The notes: generated by a model from the sequence alone, not told the origin. Positions 6,767 to 13,571 are shown, counted from the stretch's first letter. The stretch is 15,482 bases of DNA from Candidatus Dormiibacterota bacterium (GCA_003135255.1 PLAX01000211.1:877-16358); one strand, 5' to 3'. Numbers and translations are program-made.

Positions 6767-7990
6767 ATGTGCGCCGTGAAGCGAAGCGATTCCCTCACCG
6801 GCCAGCTCTCCGAGGCCCTGGGGCTGCTGCGGGGACGGCTGGAAGGCCCCCTGCTCCATGCGGTCAAGACCGCGGTCGCCTCCGGGTTCTCCTGGTTCGT
6901 AACCGCCAACCTGCTCGGCAACCAGATCCCCGTCTTTGCCCCGCTGGCGGCGGTGCTCACCGTCCAGGTGACCATCTGGCAGTCGGTCTCACGCGGCCTG
7001 CAGCGCGTGGCAGGAGTGATGGTGGGAGTGCTGGTGGCGAGCGCCTTTGCCCACGTGGCGGGCATCCACGCCTGGTCGATCGCGGTCGTGATCTTCGTCT
7101 CGCTGCTGCTGGGCCGGGCGATGCGTCTCGGCACCCAGGGCTCGATCCAGGTCCCCATCAGCGCTCTGCTGGTGCTGGTGCTCGGCGCGACCACCGGCGG
7201 GTACGGCGTCGACCGGGTGGTCGACACGGCCATCGGCGCGGCGTGCGGCATCCTGGTGAACCTGGCTGTCTTTCCCCGCATCCACCTCGGGGAGGCCAAC
7301 GCGCGGGTCCGGTCCCTCGCCGAGGGGCTGGGATCGCTGGTGCGGGGCGTCGCCGCCTGGGTGGACCGGGCTGAGGCCGCCACGGGCACCTCGCCCGAGA
7401 ACCCCGCACCGACCTCGCCACTCGGCGACGCGGCCGCGGCCCCGCCGCCCGAGGACCCCGACTCGCTTCTCGTCGCCGCCCGCCTGCTGAGCGACCGGGT
7501 CACGGCGGCCGCACGGGCCGTCGGCAACGCGGAGGAATCCTGGCGGTGGCACCCGGCGGGCCGGCGGCAGCGGCAGGCGGTCGAGAACCTGCACGCGGCG
7601 ATCCCCGTGCTCGAGATGGTCGAACGGCAGGTGCGCGGCATCGCCCGCACGGCCGCCGAGGCCGGGACGAGATGGGACCTCCCCCCGCCCGCCGCGGCGG
7701 CGCTCACCCAGCTGCTGATCCAGGTCGCGTCCGAGCTCGAGGGTTGGTGGCCACCCGACCAGGTGGGTGGCGAGACCGGAGCGGCCACGCCCCGGGGAGA
7801 GCTGCTCAGCGCCGATCAGGATGGCCTCTACGAAGCGGTGCTCGAGGCCCTCCGCGGCTCCGGGCCCAACCCCCATGCGGCGGCTGCCGCAGCGGCCATC
7901 GCGGTGGACGCCCGTCGCATCCGCGAGGAGCTGAGCGCGACGCCGTCATCCCCGCTCGAGACGCCCGGCTGGCGATCCCTCTTCGGGTAG
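6767..7990 (+). CDS. FUSC / aromatic acid exporter-like membrane protein
   Basis: 407 aa. The N-terminal 170 residues contain six hydrophobic segments: about 31-50, 54-70, 81-99, 103-118, 128-144 and 150-169. PVFAPLAAVLTVQVTIW and the following basic linker SRGLQRVAGVMVGVLV are typical of the FUSC/ArAE (DUF939-like) family, whose members export aromatic acids or are of unknown transport role. The remaining 240 residues are soluble and helical, with a Pro/Ala-rich low-complexity stretch at about 206-235, and are presumed cytosolic. It is a half-size protein, so a dimer is expected. ATG 6767 is chosen; GTG 6776 is an alternative, and neither has a clear RBS. A PadR regulator follows 106 bp downstream on the same strand and may control it or the convergent exporter. 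Substrate is unknown. Confidence 0.82.
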   Translation: MCAVKRSDSLTGQLSEALGLLRGRLEGPLLHAVKTAVASGFSWFVTANLLGNQIPVFAPLAAVLTVQVTIWQSVSRGLQRVAGVMVGVLVASAFAHVAGIHAWSIAVVIFVSLLLGRAMRLGTQGSIQVPISALLVLVLGATTGGYGVDRVVDTAIGAACGILVNLAVFPRIHLGEANARVRSLAEGLGSLVRGVAAWVDRAEAATGTSPENPAPTSPLGDAAAAPPPEDPDSLLVAARLLSDRVTAAARAVGNAEESWRWHPAGRRQRQAVENLHAAIPVLEMVERQVRGIARTAAEAGTRWDLPPPAAAALTQLLIQVASELEGWWPPDQVGGETGAATPRGELLSADQDGLYEAVLEALRGSGPNPHAAAAAAAIAVDARRIREELSATPSSPLETPGWRSLFG

Positions 7991-8028
7991 CCGGCCCGCT
8001 GACCGCCGGCGCACCGGCGACCCGGCAC

Positions 8029-8057
8029 TTGCATTCTGAGCTATCGCGATATATCGT
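8029..8057 (+). promoter_or_regulatory. Promoter of PadR-family gene
   Basis: TTGCAT (8029-8034), a 17-bp spacer and TATCGT (8052-8057). Predicted transcription start is about 8064, giving a leader of about 33 nt to the ATG at 8097. Repressor half-sites overlap the -10 box. Confidence 0.5.
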
Positions 8058-8068
8058 TGGCATATCGC
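8042..8068. promoter_or_regulatory. Candidate PadR operator, nested ATATCGC inverted repeats
   Basis: GCGATAT (8046-8052) and ATATCGC (8062-8068) form a 7-bp inverted repeat with a 9-bp spacer, flanked and overlapped by two perfect 10-bp palindromes, TATCGCGATA (8042-8051) and CGATATATCG (8047-8056). This AT-rich patch stands out from its GC-rich surroundings and covers the -10 box and start of transcription. PadR proteins commonly autoregulate through such sites. Confidence 0.6.
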
Positions 8069-8096
8069 AACAGCCCTCACCCGAGGCCACACCGTC

Positions 8097-8804
8097 ATGA
8101 ATGACCCCACCGCCGCAGATTGGTTCTCCCAGTTCGGAGGAGAGCCCTGGGTACGCGCCGCCCGCCGCTTCGCAGCCCGGGCGCGCGGCCACTCCGGCTT
8201 CGACCCCACGTCGGAGGGGGGGCCGCCGCCCTTCGCATGGGGCCACCGCGGAGGCCCCTTCGGCGGTCCCCGTGGGCCACGCTCACCCCTCTTCAACAGC
8301 TTCTTCGGCCCCGGACCTGGCCGGGGCCCTCGGGCGCGCCGGGGCGACGTGCGCGCCGCCATCCTGGCGCTGCTGCGGGAGCAGCCGCGCAATGGCTACC
8401 AGATCATCCAGGAGATCGAGAGGCGCAGCGGCGGACTCTGGCGGCCGAGCGCCGGCGCGATCTATCCCGCCCTGCAGCTGCTCGAGGACGAGGGCCTGAT
8501 CGAGGGCGTCGAGGACGGCGGACGGCGCGAGCTGCGGCTGACCGAGGCCGGGCGCACGTACGCTGACGGGCACCCCGGCGAGCTGGCAGCCCCGTGGGCG
8601 GCCGTCGCCGACTCCCTCGACCATGAGGCGCGCTCCCTCTTCGAGGTCGTGGCCGCCGTCGGGGCCGCCACCGTCCAGGTCGGTCAGGCCGGCAGCGAGG
8701 CGCAGATCGCCAAGGCCCACCAGCTCCTCTCCGATACCCGCAAGGCGCTCTACCGGATCCTGGCCGAGGAGGAGGACGGCCCCGAGCCCGAGGCAGGCGG
8801 CTGA
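8097..8804 (+). CDS. PadR-family transcriptional regulator with Gly/Pro-rich N-terminus
   Basis: 235 aa from ATG 8097; only a weak GAGG (8083-8086) precedes it. Residues 1-80 are low-complexity and rich in Gly, Pro, Arg and Phe (for example GGPFGGPRGPRSP), probably disordered. Residues 82-155 are a PadR winged helix: RGDVRAAILALLREQPRNGYQIIQEIERRSGGLWRPSAGAIYPALQLLEDEGLIE, then GRRELRLTEAGR. The C-terminal region (about 165-225) is helical, suited to dimerisation. PadR proteins typically repress drug exporters and their own genes in response to small ligands. Likely targets are its own promoter, which contains nested ATATCGC repeats; the FUSC-like gene upstream is a possible further target by proximity. 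Confidence 0.93.
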   Translation: MNDPTAADWFSQFGGEPWVRAARRFAARARGHSGFDPTSEGGPPPFAWGHRGGPFGGPRGPRSPLFNSFFGPGPGRGPRARRGDVRAAILALLREQPRNGYQIIQEIERRSGGLWRPSAGAIYPALQLLEDEGLIEGVEDGGRRELRLTEAGRTYADGHPGELAAPWAAVADSLDHEARSLFEVVAAVGAATVQVGQAGSEAQIAKAHQLLSDTRKALYRILAEEEDGPEPEAGG

Positions 8805-9054
8805 TCCCCAGCTCGCCCTCTCGCCGGATCGCCGGATGGCTCCATCGACGCACCGCCGGATCAGACGCCGCTCCACTGTGACCCCTCACCCGGATGGGTA
8901 AGCTGCGAACCGCGTCCCGCCGGCTCACGGTGCAGCGGCACTAGGCAACTTCAGCCCCCGACTGGATGCGCCGCCGGAAGCCGCCCATCGCCGCGGCAGA
9001 GGCGACCTCGTCCGCCGGCCCGGTGGGGCGGGTCCGGCCACCCCGCCGAGAGCC

Positions 9055-10731
9055 CTAGCTCTGCTGCCCGTCCTCCTCCGGAGGAGACGGAGGCGCGACG
9101 ACGCGGGGTCGGGTGCGAGCGAGGGCAGGGATCCGGCCGGGCAGGGCCACCACCGCCAGCAGGGCGGCCGCCACGGCCACGAGGGCACCGGTCAGAAGGG
9201 CTAGGTCCATGCCGCTCACGAAGGCCGCCCGGGCAAACCCGGCGAGCATCGCGCCGACCATTCCCCCCTCCCGTGCCGCCACCTCCTGCGCTCCCCCGAT
9301 CGACCCGAGGATCGTGCTCTCGACGCCGGCCGGAAAGTGGTATGGAGCCAGGGCGGCAACCATCCGGCCCTGGTAGCGCGTCGAGAACTGGCTGCCGATC
9401 ACGGCGACGCCGAGCGCGCCCCCGATCTGCAGAAAGGCGCTGTTGGTGGCGGCGCCGATCCCGGTATGGTCGGCGGGCAGCGACCCCATCACCGACGCCG
9501 TGACCAGCGGGATGACGAGCGCAGCGCCCACGCCGAGCATGATCATCCCGGCCAGGGTCCCCACATACGTGGTGGCAACGCTGGCTCCTGAGATCTGCCA
9601 GAGCCCCACGGCAATGAGCAGCAGTCCCCCTCCCACCACCACCTTGGCACCGAGAGCCCGATCCAGGAGGCTCGCGAAGGGGGCCACCAGGATGATCGAG
9701 CCCGCCGCGGGTAGCAGCCGGATCCCAGTCTGGAGGGCGGTGTAGCCCAGGTCGAACTGGAGGAACTGGGTCAGCACGAAGAGGGCGCCGAAGAGCCCGA
9801 ACATGACCATGCTGACCGACACCACGGCCACCGAGAACTGCCGGCTGCGGAAGAAGCTGAGCCGGAGCATGGGCTGGGACGCAAAGCGCTCCCACACCCC
9901 GAAGCAGACGAGGACGGCCACGCCGCCGATGCCGGCGCCGATCACCGTGGGCGACGACCAGCCGTGCACTGGCGCGTCGATGATCGACCAGAGCAGCAGG
10001 CCGAGCCCGGAGATGGAGAGGAGGGCACCCAGCACGTCCGGCCGCCCGGCCTGCGCGTTCCTCGAGTTGGGGATGAAGGGGAAGGCGAGGACCAGGGCCA
10101 CCGCCGCGATGGGGACGTTGATCAGGAAGACCGAGCCCCAGCTGAAATGCGCCAGCAGGAGGCCGCCGATGATCGGACCCAGGGCAACCCCAGCGCCAGT
10201 GGTCGCCGCCCAGAGGCCGAATGCCCGCTGCCGCTCCCGGGGATCGGGGTACATGCTGGTGATGAGGGCCAGCGTGGAGGGCATGATCAGCGCCCCGCCG
10301 ACCCCCATGCTCGCCCGCGCCGCGATCAGCATCCCGACCGATCCAGAGAAGGCGGCCCAGATCGAGCAACCCGCGAACGCGACCAGCCCGGCGACGAAGG
10401 TCCACTTCCGTCCGAAGCGGTCGGCCACGCTGCCCGACACCAGCAGCAGGCCGGCGAAGACCAGCACGTAGGCGTCGACGATCCACTGCAGGTCGGTCGA
10501 GGTGGCGCCCAGGTCGCGCACCAGCGTCGGCAGGGCGACGTTCAGGACGGTGTTGTCGAGAGTGACGATGAGGAGCGACAGGCAGAGGACACTCAGAGCC
10601 AGCCAGCGTCGCGCCGGCCGGACTGGCGAGGTCGTGGCCCCCCGCCTGCGGACGCCATCCCCCACGTCCTGGACTTCATCCCCCCGGCCCGAGGCATCCA
10701 CCACCCGGTTCGCAAGGCTCACCTTGTTCAT
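9055..10731 (-). CDS. DHA2-family MFS multidrug exporter, second copy
   Basis: 558 aa, 14-helix H+-coupled inner-membrane exporter. Landmarks are TLDNTVLNVALPTL (about 57-70), LQWIVDAYVLVFAGLLLVSGSVADRFGRKW (about 81-110, helix 2 and motif A) and a motif-C-like GAGVALGPIIGG followed by FSWGSVFLINVPI. It aligns along its N-terminal half with the exporter at 1773-3353 and is a paralogue. A polar, basic tail of about 42 residues precedes helix 1. ATG 10731 is listed, but GAGGG (10732-10736) abuts it directly; GTG 10722, three codons downstream, has better spacing (9 nt) and may be the true start. The gene is divergent from a TetR gene across a 105-114-bp region filled with TAACGCA boxes that cover its promoter, so repression by that TetR is the natural model. 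It converges on the PadR gene with a 250-bp gap. Substrate unknown. Confidence 0.93.
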   Translation of the reverse strand: MNKVSLANRVVDASGRGDEVQDVGDGVRRRGATTSPVRPARRWLALSVLCLSLLIVTLDNTVLNVALPTLVRDLGATSTDLQWIVDAYVLVFAGLLLVSGSVADRFGRKWTFVAGLVAFAGCSIWAAFSGSVGMLIAARASMGVGGALIMPSTLALITSMYPDPRERQRAFGLWAATTGAGVALGPIIGGLLLAHFSWGSVFLINVPIAAVALVLAFPFIPNSRNAQAGRPDVLGALLSISGLGLLLWSIIDAPVHGWSSPTVIGAGIGGVAVLVCFGVWERFASQPMLRLSFFRSRQFSVAVVSVSMVMFGLFGALFVLTQFLQFDLGYTALQTGIRLLPAAGSIILVAPFASLLDRALGAKVVVGGGLLLIAVGLWQISGASVATTYVGTLAGMIMLGVGAALVIPLVTASVMGSLPADHTGIGAATNSAFLQIGGALGVAVIGSQFSTRYQGRMVAALAPYHFPAGVESTILGSIGGAQEVAAREGGMVGAMLAGFARAAFVSGMDLALLTGALVAVAAALLAVVALPGRIPALARTRPRVVAPPSPPEEDGQQS

Positions 10732-10738
10732 CCCTCAT

Positions 10739-10820
10739 TAACGCAGTTTGATTTGCGTTAGTATATCGGCCCAACACCACTAACGCAAGGTTAATAGCGA
10801 TAAGGCAACAGATAACGCAA
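10739..10820. promoter_or_regulatory. Operator array of four TAACGCA(A) boxes
   Basis: Boxes lie at 10739-10745 (forward), 10754-10760 (inverted, TGCGTTA), 10781-10788 (forward) and 10813-10820 (forward). The first two form a perfect 7-bp inverted repeat with an 8-bp spacer at the transcription start of the exporter. The third contains the exporter -35, and the fourth lies in the -35 region of the TetR gene. This is the expected architecture for a TetR that controls both divergent genes. Confidence 0.65.
10760..10788 (-). promoter_or_regulatory. Promoter of second MFS exporter gene
   Basis: Minus-strand -35 TTGCGT (10783-10788) and -10 TATACT (10760-10765) with a 17-bp spacer. Transcription should start near 10753, inside the TAACGCA-N8-TGCGTTA inverted repeat. 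Operator boxes therefore cover the -35, the -10 flank and the start site. Confidence 0.65.
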
Positions 10821-10836
10821 GCTAAGTAGCGATAAG
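10781..10836 (+). repeat. Two 24-bp direct repeats, 32-bp period
   Basis: 10781-10804 and 10813-10836 match at 21 of 24 positions. Each begins TAACGCAAG and ends TAGCGATAAG. The period of 32 bp is about three helical turns, so both copies face the same side of the DNA. The second copy runs into the -10 box of the TetR gene. Confidence 0.7.
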
Positions 10837-10838
10837 AT
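10833..10838 (+). promoter_or_regulatory. -10 box (TAAGAT) of second TetR gene, leaderless
   Basis: TAAGAT is followed by 7 nt and then ATG 10846, the spacing expected of a leaderless mRNA starting at the A of the start codon. The box overlaps an upstream in-frame ATG at 10837, which would then lie before the transcription start. Confidence 0.55.
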
Positions 10839-10845
10839 GGCCACC

Positions 10846-11445
10846 ATGGAGTTCCAGGCAGCGCGCCAACCGGTGCGCAGGACCGGGGGCAGGAGTGCCC
10901 GGGTCCGAGCTGCGGTCATTGACGCCACCCTGGCCGCCCTCCTCACCCGCGGTCTCGACGACCTCTCGATCACCGAGATCGCCCAGCAAGCCGGGGTGCA
11001 CCCCACGACCATCTACCGCCGCTGGGGCGGCCGGTCGAACCTGGCCCTGGACGCGGTCCTCAGCGGGACCGAGGCCGAGATCCCGCCCCCGGACACGGGC
11101 TCCCTTCGCGGCGACCTACTCGCCGTCATCCGGGGGATCTTCCCCTTCCTCCGCACCCCCCTGGGGGAGCTGCTGGTGCGCCTCGCCCTCCGGCGCGACC
11201 TCCCCGAGTACGAAGCCGCGCGGGGGGGCTACTGGGCCCAGCGGTTCCGGGCCGGGGCCGCTCTGTTCGAGCGGGCCAGGGCCCGTGGCGAGCTGCGCGC
11301 GGACGTGGACCCCGTCCTCGCCCTGGAGACCCTGGTCGGCCCGATGTATGTGCGCATGCTGATGACCGGGGAGCCCCTCGACGACGCACTGCTGGTGCGT
11401 TGCGTGGACCTCGTCCTGGACGGCATCGCCACCCGCCCCCGGTAG
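10846..11445 (+). CDS. TetR/AcrR-family transcriptional regulator, second copy
   Basis: 199 aa from ATG 10846. An in-frame ATG at 10837 would add three residues, but it falls inside the predicted -10 box, so 10846 is preferred. The basic N-terminal arm RRTGGRSARVRAAVIDATLAAL leads into the TetR helix-turn-helix at about 40-66 (LSITEIAQQAGVHPTTIYRRWGGRSNLAL). The C-terminal domain contains FPFLRTPLGELLVRLALRRDLPE and ends in a helix with YVRMLMTGEPLDDALL, resembling the common TetR C-terminal ligand domain; the ligand is unknown. It is divergent from the second DHA2 exporter and probably represses both genes through the TAACGCA boxes. It is not a close copy of the first TetR (3418-4062) outside the DNA-binding domain. 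Confidence 0.93.
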   Translation: MEFQAARQPVRRTGGRSARVRAAVIDATLAALLTRGLDDLSITEIAQQAGVHPTTIYRRWGGRSNLALDAVLSGTEAEIPPPDTGSLRGDLLAVIRGIFPFLRTPLGELLVRLALRRDLPEYEAARGGYWAQRFRAGAALFERARARGELRADVDPVLALETLVGPMYVRMLMTGEPLDDALLVRCVDLVLDGIATRPR

Positions 11446-11545
11446 GGGGCGGCGTTCCGGCGCACGAGGGGGTGATGTAAGGCTGCCCGCCCCTGGGCGA
11501 GGCATCCGCCCCCGGCCGGGGTGAGGCGGCCCCGACCTCCACCCC

Positions 11546-11551
11546 TACAAT
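11546..11551 (+). promoter_or_regulatory. -10 box (TACAAT) of 211-aa gene, leaderless
   Basis: TACAAT is close to consensus and ends exactly 7 nt before ATG 11559, with no ribosome-binding site between. It is the clearest leaderless-type promoter in the window. No good -35 is visible. Confidence 0.55.
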
Positions 11552-11558
11552 CCGCGCC

Positions 11559-12194
11559 ATGGGCCGGGTCATCCACGTCCGCGTTCGCGGCCTGGAACCT
11601 CGGCGCCGGGATGCGGCCCAGGACCGCTTCGCCGAGCTGGTACGGCGGCGCGATTGGCGCGACGGTCACCCCTGGCTGGCGGATGCCCGCTCGCCCGGCC
11701 TGCTCCCCCAGCTCTTCTTCGCCGACCAGAAGACGGTCAGCTCTCACGAGAAGCCGGCCGCCGATCCACTCTCGGCGGCGACCTTTGTCCGGGTCCTCGG
11801 CGATGAGACCGACGCCCTGGCGGTGCTCTTCGTCTTTCGCGACCTCTCCGAGCGCTTCGCCCTCGCGGTCGAGCTGCGCGACCCCGACAACCCGATCGCC
11901 AAGCTACGCCGGATCGAGCTGGCGGGGGGACTGCTGGCGGACGGCCGCGCCCTCGAGGCGATCCTGGTGCGGCGACCCATCTTCAAGAAGCTGCGCGACG
12001 GCCGGCGCATCGAGCTCTTCCCGCCCCACGCCCTGGCCGCCGCCTACGGCACGCCTGAGGCACGCGATCCCGACCACCGCGGCTGGAGCTTCCTGGTCGC
12101 CGGCATGCGCTGCGAAGCATCCGACTTCTTCGAGGCCGAGGCCGAGGCGATGCGGATGCGCCGGGGGCTGGACAGCCTGGAGCAGGCCGGGTGA
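11559..12194 (+). CDS. Unrecognised 211-aa protein coupled to dtd
   Basis: I do not recognise the family. 211 aa, with no signal peptide or membrane segment, so probably cytosolic. It looks like an alpha/beta protein with alternating charged helices and short strands: MGRVIHVRVRGLEPRRRDAA at the start, FVRVLGDETDALAVLFVFRDLSERFALAVELRD in the middle (strand pair), and a C-terminal acidic/basic helix FFEAEAEAMRMRRGLDSLEQAG. Striking residues are the HPWL, FFADQK and GWSFLVAGMRC segments; none forms a known catalytic motif that I can name. A near-consensus -10 stands 7 nt before ATG. The stop overlaps the GTG of dtd by 4 nt (GTGA), which implies translational coupling and perhaps a shared role in translation quality control, though this is only inference from position. 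Confidence 0.85.
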   Translation: MGRVIHVRVRGLEPRRRDAAQDRFAELVRRRDWRDGHPWLADARSPGLLPQLFFADQKTVSSHEKPAADPLSAATFVRVLGDETDALAVLFVFRDLSERFALAVELRDPDNPIAKLRRIELAGGLLADGRALEAILVRRPIFKKLRDGRRIELFPPHALAAAYGTPEARDPDHRGWSFLVAGMRCEASDFFEAEAEAMRMRRGLDSLEQAG

Positions 12195-12721
12195 GGGCGG
12201 TGGTCCAGCGTGTGCGCCACGCCCGCGTCATGGTGGAATCGGGCGGTCAGGAGGCCGACCCGGCCGCCGGGGCTCGCCCGCCTGCCGCCGCCGCGCCGGA
12301 GACCCGGGTGACCGGCGAGATCGGCCCGGGCTTCTGCGTGCTGCTCTCGGTCGGTCCCGGTGACACCGAGGCGACCGCGGACCGCCTCGCCGAACGGGTC
12401 GCCCGGTTGCGGATCTGCGCCGACCCGGCGGGGAAGATGAACCTCGACCTCCATCAGACCGGGGGCGAGGTGCTGGTGGTCAGCCAGTTCACCCTGCACG
12501 CGGACGCCTCCGGCGGGCACCGGCCGAGCTTCCTCGGAGCGGCCCCACCCGACCTGGCCCGGCGCCTCTACGAGCGGTTCGGCGCGACCCTGGCGGGCCT
12601 CGGACTGCCCGTCGCGTATGGCGAATTCGGCGCCACGATGCAGGTCGAGCTGGTCAATGACGGCCCGGTCACGCTCGTCCTCACCAGCGGAGAGGGTCCC
12701 TGGGCCGCCGACGCAGGCTAG
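12191..12721 (+). CDS. dtd: D-aminoacyl-tRNA deacylase (DTD)
   Basis: Hydrolyses D-aminoacyl-tRNAs (first described for D-Tyr-tRNA) and glycyl-tRNA(Ala), recycling tRNA and preventing D-residue incorporation; cytosolic homodimer. 176 aa against the usual 145-150. The N-terminus MRAVVQRVRHARVMV, SQFTLHAD (98-105) and VNDGPVTL (155-162, holding the Gly-cisPro chiral selector) are diagnostic; GATMQV (147-152) matches the strand that precedes the last motif. The extra length is an Ala/Pro/Gly-rich insert of roughly 20-25 residues at about 17-39, in the hairpin between the first two strands, before TGEIGPGFCVLLSVG. It is in frame and the catalytic parts are intact, so activity is expected. The GTG start at 12191 overlaps the previous stop by 4 nt. 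Confidence 0.95.
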   Translation: MRAVVQRVRHARVMVESGGQEADPAAGARPPAAAAPETRVTGEIGPGFCVLLSVGPGDTEATADRLAERVARLRICADPAGKMNLDLHQTGGEVLVVSQFTLHADASGGHRPSFLGAAPPDLARRLYERFGATLAGLGLPVAYGEFGATMQVELVNDGPVTLVLTSGEGPWAADAG

Positions 12722-12845
12722 GCCGGGTGGCGCTCAGGCCGGCCAGATCAAGGAAGCGAGCAGCGCAGGGAGGGAGCGCACTGATGTGCGTGACCGACCG
12801 AGCAGCGGAGCTGACGCCGAGCTGGACGGAAATGAGCGCCGCCCG

Positions 12846-13571
12846 TCAGGCGGAGCGGCGCGTCCTCAGCACGGCGAGCTGCTCCCCCTCGCCGCCGCTC
12901 CCGGCGTAGCGGAGGAGTTCCGGCGGCCGTCCGCCGGTCCCCGCGGGGCTCCGGAAGCGGGACACGCGGAGCCGGAGTGCGGCCACCTCGGAGTCGCGGA
13001 CCGGCTTGAGCACTCCGCCGTCGCGCAGCTCCTGGACCCGGCGGCGGAAGGTGCGCTCGCTCCCCTCCGGCCCGCCGTGGAGAGCCACGTAGAGCCGGAG
13101 CAGGTCGTCGCCGGTGAAGACGTCACCCAGCAGCCCGACGGCTCCCGCCACGTGCCGGGACTCGGAGCGCAGGTGCTCGAGGGCCGCCTTGAGGGCGGCG
13201 GAGTCGGGGGCGTCAAGCCGCAGGCCCCGACCGGGCAGGCTCCAGACCGCGGGCCGGGCAACCTCTGCATAGGGGACGGTGGCGTAGTACCAGGCGGTCA
13301 CGGCTCGGGCGCGCCCACCCGGGGCGTCGTCGAGGCCGACCAGGTGGAGGCGGCCTCCCCGCCCCTTGCGGCCTGCTTCCAGCCGCATCCCGGCCTCCTC
13401 CACAGCCCGCGCCCCGGCCGCTTCGAAGGTCTCCCGGGCGTCCAGCTCGGCCTTGGGAAGCGCCTGCCGCAGGGTGAGGACGTGGAGTGCCCGGTTGGCC
13501 GCCGTCTCGGGGCTCGGGTCAAACCCGAATACCGCCACGGTCACCCCCAGGGACGCCTGCGCCTTGGCCAT
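12846..13571 (-). CDS. NrtR-like transcriptional regulator with degenerate Nudix box
   Basis: 241 aa from ATG 13571. An open frame reaches back to 13793, but it runs through tRNA-Val and is not used. Residues 8-18 (LGVTVAVFGFD) and 28-64 resemble the first strands and helix of a Nudix domain; ALPKAELDARETFEAAGARAVEEAGM matches the Nudix box in its ETFEAAGARAVEEAGM half but lacks the leading Gly and the catalytic RE pair, so hydrolysis is unlikely. The C-terminal segment GDVFTGDDLLRLYVALHGGPEGSERTFRRRVQELRDGGVLKPV (about 149-191) fits the winged helix of NrtR-type regulators (FTL-ELR-LYE ... FRR). Known members bind ADP-ribose or, in AraR-type relatives, pentoses. Its rpiA neighbour makes a pentose or NAD signal plausible. 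Family assignment is from remembered motifs only. Confidence 0.65.
   Translation of the reverse strand: MAKAQASLGVTVAVFGFDPSPETAANRALHVLTLRQALPKAELDARETFEAAGARAVEEAGMRLEAGRKGRGGRLHLVGLDDAPGGRARAVTAWYYATVPYAEVARPAVWSLPGRGLRLDAPDSAALKAALEHLRSESRHVAGAVGLLGDVFTGDDLLRLYVALHGGPEGSERTFRRRVQELRDGGVLKPVRDSEVAALRLRVSRFRSPAGTGGRPPELLRYAGSGGEGEQLAVLRTRRSA

Noticed and set aside
8805..9054. 250-bp gap between the convergent PadR and exporter genes
   Set aside because: I looked for a small gene, RNA or strong terminator. Only weak GC-rich partial stems (for example GGTGG/CCACC near 9021-9043) are present, with no T tract, so nothing is reported as a feature.
11446..11558. CCCCGGCCGGGG palindrome (11510-11521) after the second TetR gene
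   Set aside because: No loop and no T tract; a 12-bp GC palindrome is expected by chance in such composition, so it is not called as a terminator.
12784..12909. 41-residue ORF with a GGGAGGG ribosome-binding site after dtd
   Set aside because: Overlaps the 3' end of the NrtR-like gene in antisense, has no recognisable feature, and is too short to support without expression or conservation data.
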